Virus record (IMG/VR): IMGVR_UViG_3300029986_000928
Span: 1-30,761 of that record
Source: a virus
DNA length: 30,761 nucleotides
Direction: 5' to 3' (one strand)
This document shows, piece after piece, positions 29,546 to 30,761 of this stretch. The notes below the pieces were generated by a model. It ran no database searches, had not been told where the DNA came from, and saw only the letters and a program-made list of their open reading frames with translations. The position numbers and the translations under genes were made by a program. Within the stretch, counting starts at the first letter, position 1. The number at the start of each line of letters is the position of its first letter.

Positions 29546-29636
29546 ATGGGGTAACTAACCTTGAGGTCAATCACCTAACCCACTTAAATTATACTTGATT
29601 GGCCTCTAAAAATAAACAATTTGGAGGTATTTAATT

Positions 29637-30761
29637 ATGAAAAAACGTGCAAATGGCGAAGGTACCATTTATTTCGATGAAAAAAAGCAGCTTTATCGGG
29701 CTATGCTTGTGACTCCTGCAGGTAAACGTATGACAAAATCATCAAAGGATGAAAGTCTCGTCAAAGATTGGTTAAATGAGCAGCGGCTACTGATCGGACG
29801 TAATCAGCATATCGAGCCAACGGGGATTACAGTGGGTCAATGGTTTGATACTTGGCTTGAGGTATACGCCAGGCACAATACAAAACCGCGTACGTATGAC
29901 CGCTATTGCTCTTTACTGGATAGAGCTGAGCCACTTCGCAATGTTAAACTAACAAATTTAACGCCTGCACATTTACAGAAACTTTATAACGACCTGTCAA
30001 AAATATATGCCGGCAATACAATGAAACACATCCACTTTTGTATTAGTGGCGCATTAAAGCAGGCAGTTATCAACAATCTTATCCACATTAACCCCACTAC
30101 GAATGTAAAAACACCCACAGCACGCAAAAAAGAAATCAACATTTTCACAGCAGATGAAGTCGATCAAATGATAAATGCTGCACCGGATTATCCTTGTGAA
30201 CCAAGTATTATTCTTGCCTATACAACCGGCATGCGGCTATCTGAACTTCTCGCCTTGCGTTGGGAAGATACAGACTTAAGGAAAGCTACCGATAAGATAA
30301 AATCAACGCTTACAATCAATCAGACAGTTCACAGAAGTTTCAGCGCGGGACTATATTTTTCCGACTGTAAAAATACAAGCAGCCATAGAACAATAACTCT
30401 CCCACATGAAACTGTGGTTGCGCTCAATAAATATAAACTTAAAACTGGACGTAGCACAGGCTTAATATTTGTAAACGGAAGTGACAACCCTTATGATTCT
30501 ACATCATACTCACGTCTTGTCTACAATAGAATGAAAACCGCATTAGGAATAGAAAATAAAGGTTTTCACTGTTTTAGACATACACATGCCAGCGAGTTAG
30601 TATCTGCAGGTATACCAATTCAAGAAGTTTCAAAACGCTTAGGTCATTCTAAAATCTCAACTACCTTGGATATATATTCGCACTGCGTACCAACTGAAGA
30701 TGATCGGATCACGGATAAAATATCCGAGTTTTTGAACAAAAATAAAACACATGCAAACTAA
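29637..30761 (+). CDS. int: Tyrosine recombinase integrase
   Basis: 374 residues, complete, with its stop codon as the last three bases of the window. N-terminal AP2-like arm-binding domain (NGEGTIYFDEKKQLYRAML), a SAM-like core-binding domain about 65-160, and catalytic domain with Arg200 (TTGMRLSELL), Lys about 245, His311-Arg314 (HCFRHTH), His337 (RLGHSKIST) and Tyr347 (LDIYSH). All active-site residues are present, so it should be functional. The attP/att site is expected just right of the window. GGAGGTATTTAATT precedes the ATG. Confidence 0.95.
   Translation: MKKRANGEGTIYFDEKKQLYRAMLVTPAGKRMTKSSKDESLVKDWLNEQRLLIGRNQHIEPTGITVGQWFDTWLEVYARHNTKPRTYDRYCSLLDRAEPLRNVKLTNLTPAHLQKLYNDLSKIYAGNTMKHIHFCISGALKQAVINNLIHINPTTNVKTPTARKKEINIFTADEVDQMINAAPDYPCEPSIILAYTTGMRLSELLALRWEDTDLRKATDKIKSTLTINQTVHRSFSAGLYFSDCKNTSSHRTITLPHETVVALNKYKLKTGRSTGLIFVNGSDNPYDSTSYSRLVYNRMKTALGIENKGFHCFRHTHASELVSAGIPIQEVSKRLGHSKISTTLDIYSHCVPTEDDRITDKISEFLNKNKTHAN

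Noticed and set aside
29546-29636. Possible att core or Int/Xis arm sites between the terminator and int
   Set aside because: Short CTAACC and AGGT/ACCT elements are present, but no tRNA-like end or second att copy is in the window, so no att site can be assigned.

Overview
The window is the right-hand part of a temperate, tailed prophage, cut off at the left inside the tape measure gene and ending exactly at the stop codon of the integrase. Gene content is typical of a low-to-medium GC Bacillota host: PBSX/skin-type contractile tail genes (XkdK sheath, XkdM tube, XkdN-type chaperone), an SPP1-type portal, and ImmR/ImmA-like lysogeny control. A Negativicutes or Clostridia host is my best guess, but this is inference from style only; no host marker gene lies in the window. 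The sheath and tube genes imply a myovirus morphotype.

Layout. (1) 1-13196, minus strand, late genes read right to left: terminase small and large subunits, portal, a MuF head protein fused to a zincin-like domain, a 49-aa partner, scaffold, major capsid, four connector/completion proteins, a 69-aa protein, sheath, tube, tail chaperone with a programmed -1 frameshift, an exported moron protein, tape measure (partial). (2) 13200-15500, cargo zone: a plus-strand flavodoxin-like reductase with its own promoter and operator, a truncated ParB-like gene, a cytidine deaminase-like gene with its own terminator, and a membrane protein. (3) 15600-27600, minus strand, early genes: Zn-ribbon and membrane proteins, Dam-type methylase, RusA resolvase, a repeat-rich non-coding stretch that may be the origin, primase-helicase, SF2 helicase, DUF669 protein, Sak4-type ATPase, small RHH-like protein, SMC/RecF-like ATPase, and a tightly overlapping set of tiny genes including a LysM lipoprotein, a 28-aa membrane peptide and a 58-aa cysteine-rich protein, then an excisionase-like HTH protein. 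(4) 27323-30761, lysogeny module: a Cro-like HTH gene (minus) diverging from a CI-like repressor, an ImmA metallopeptidase, a HigB/HigA toxin-antitoxin pair and a tyrosine integrase (plus).

How it works together: the divergent promoters between the Cro-like and CI-like genes each carry an 18-bp operator in their spacer, with a third operator midway and a fourth inside the Cro-like gene, giving the lysis-lysogeny switch. Leftward transcription from this switch would express the recombination and replication genes and then the late genes. Several hairpins break the leftward path (about 15.53, 14.42, 14.30, 7.76 and 0.8 kb), so antitermination or additional promoters are needed. No tRNA, rRNA, CRISPR array or insertion sequence was seen. 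Lysis, baseplate and tail fibre genes and both att sites lie outside the window.
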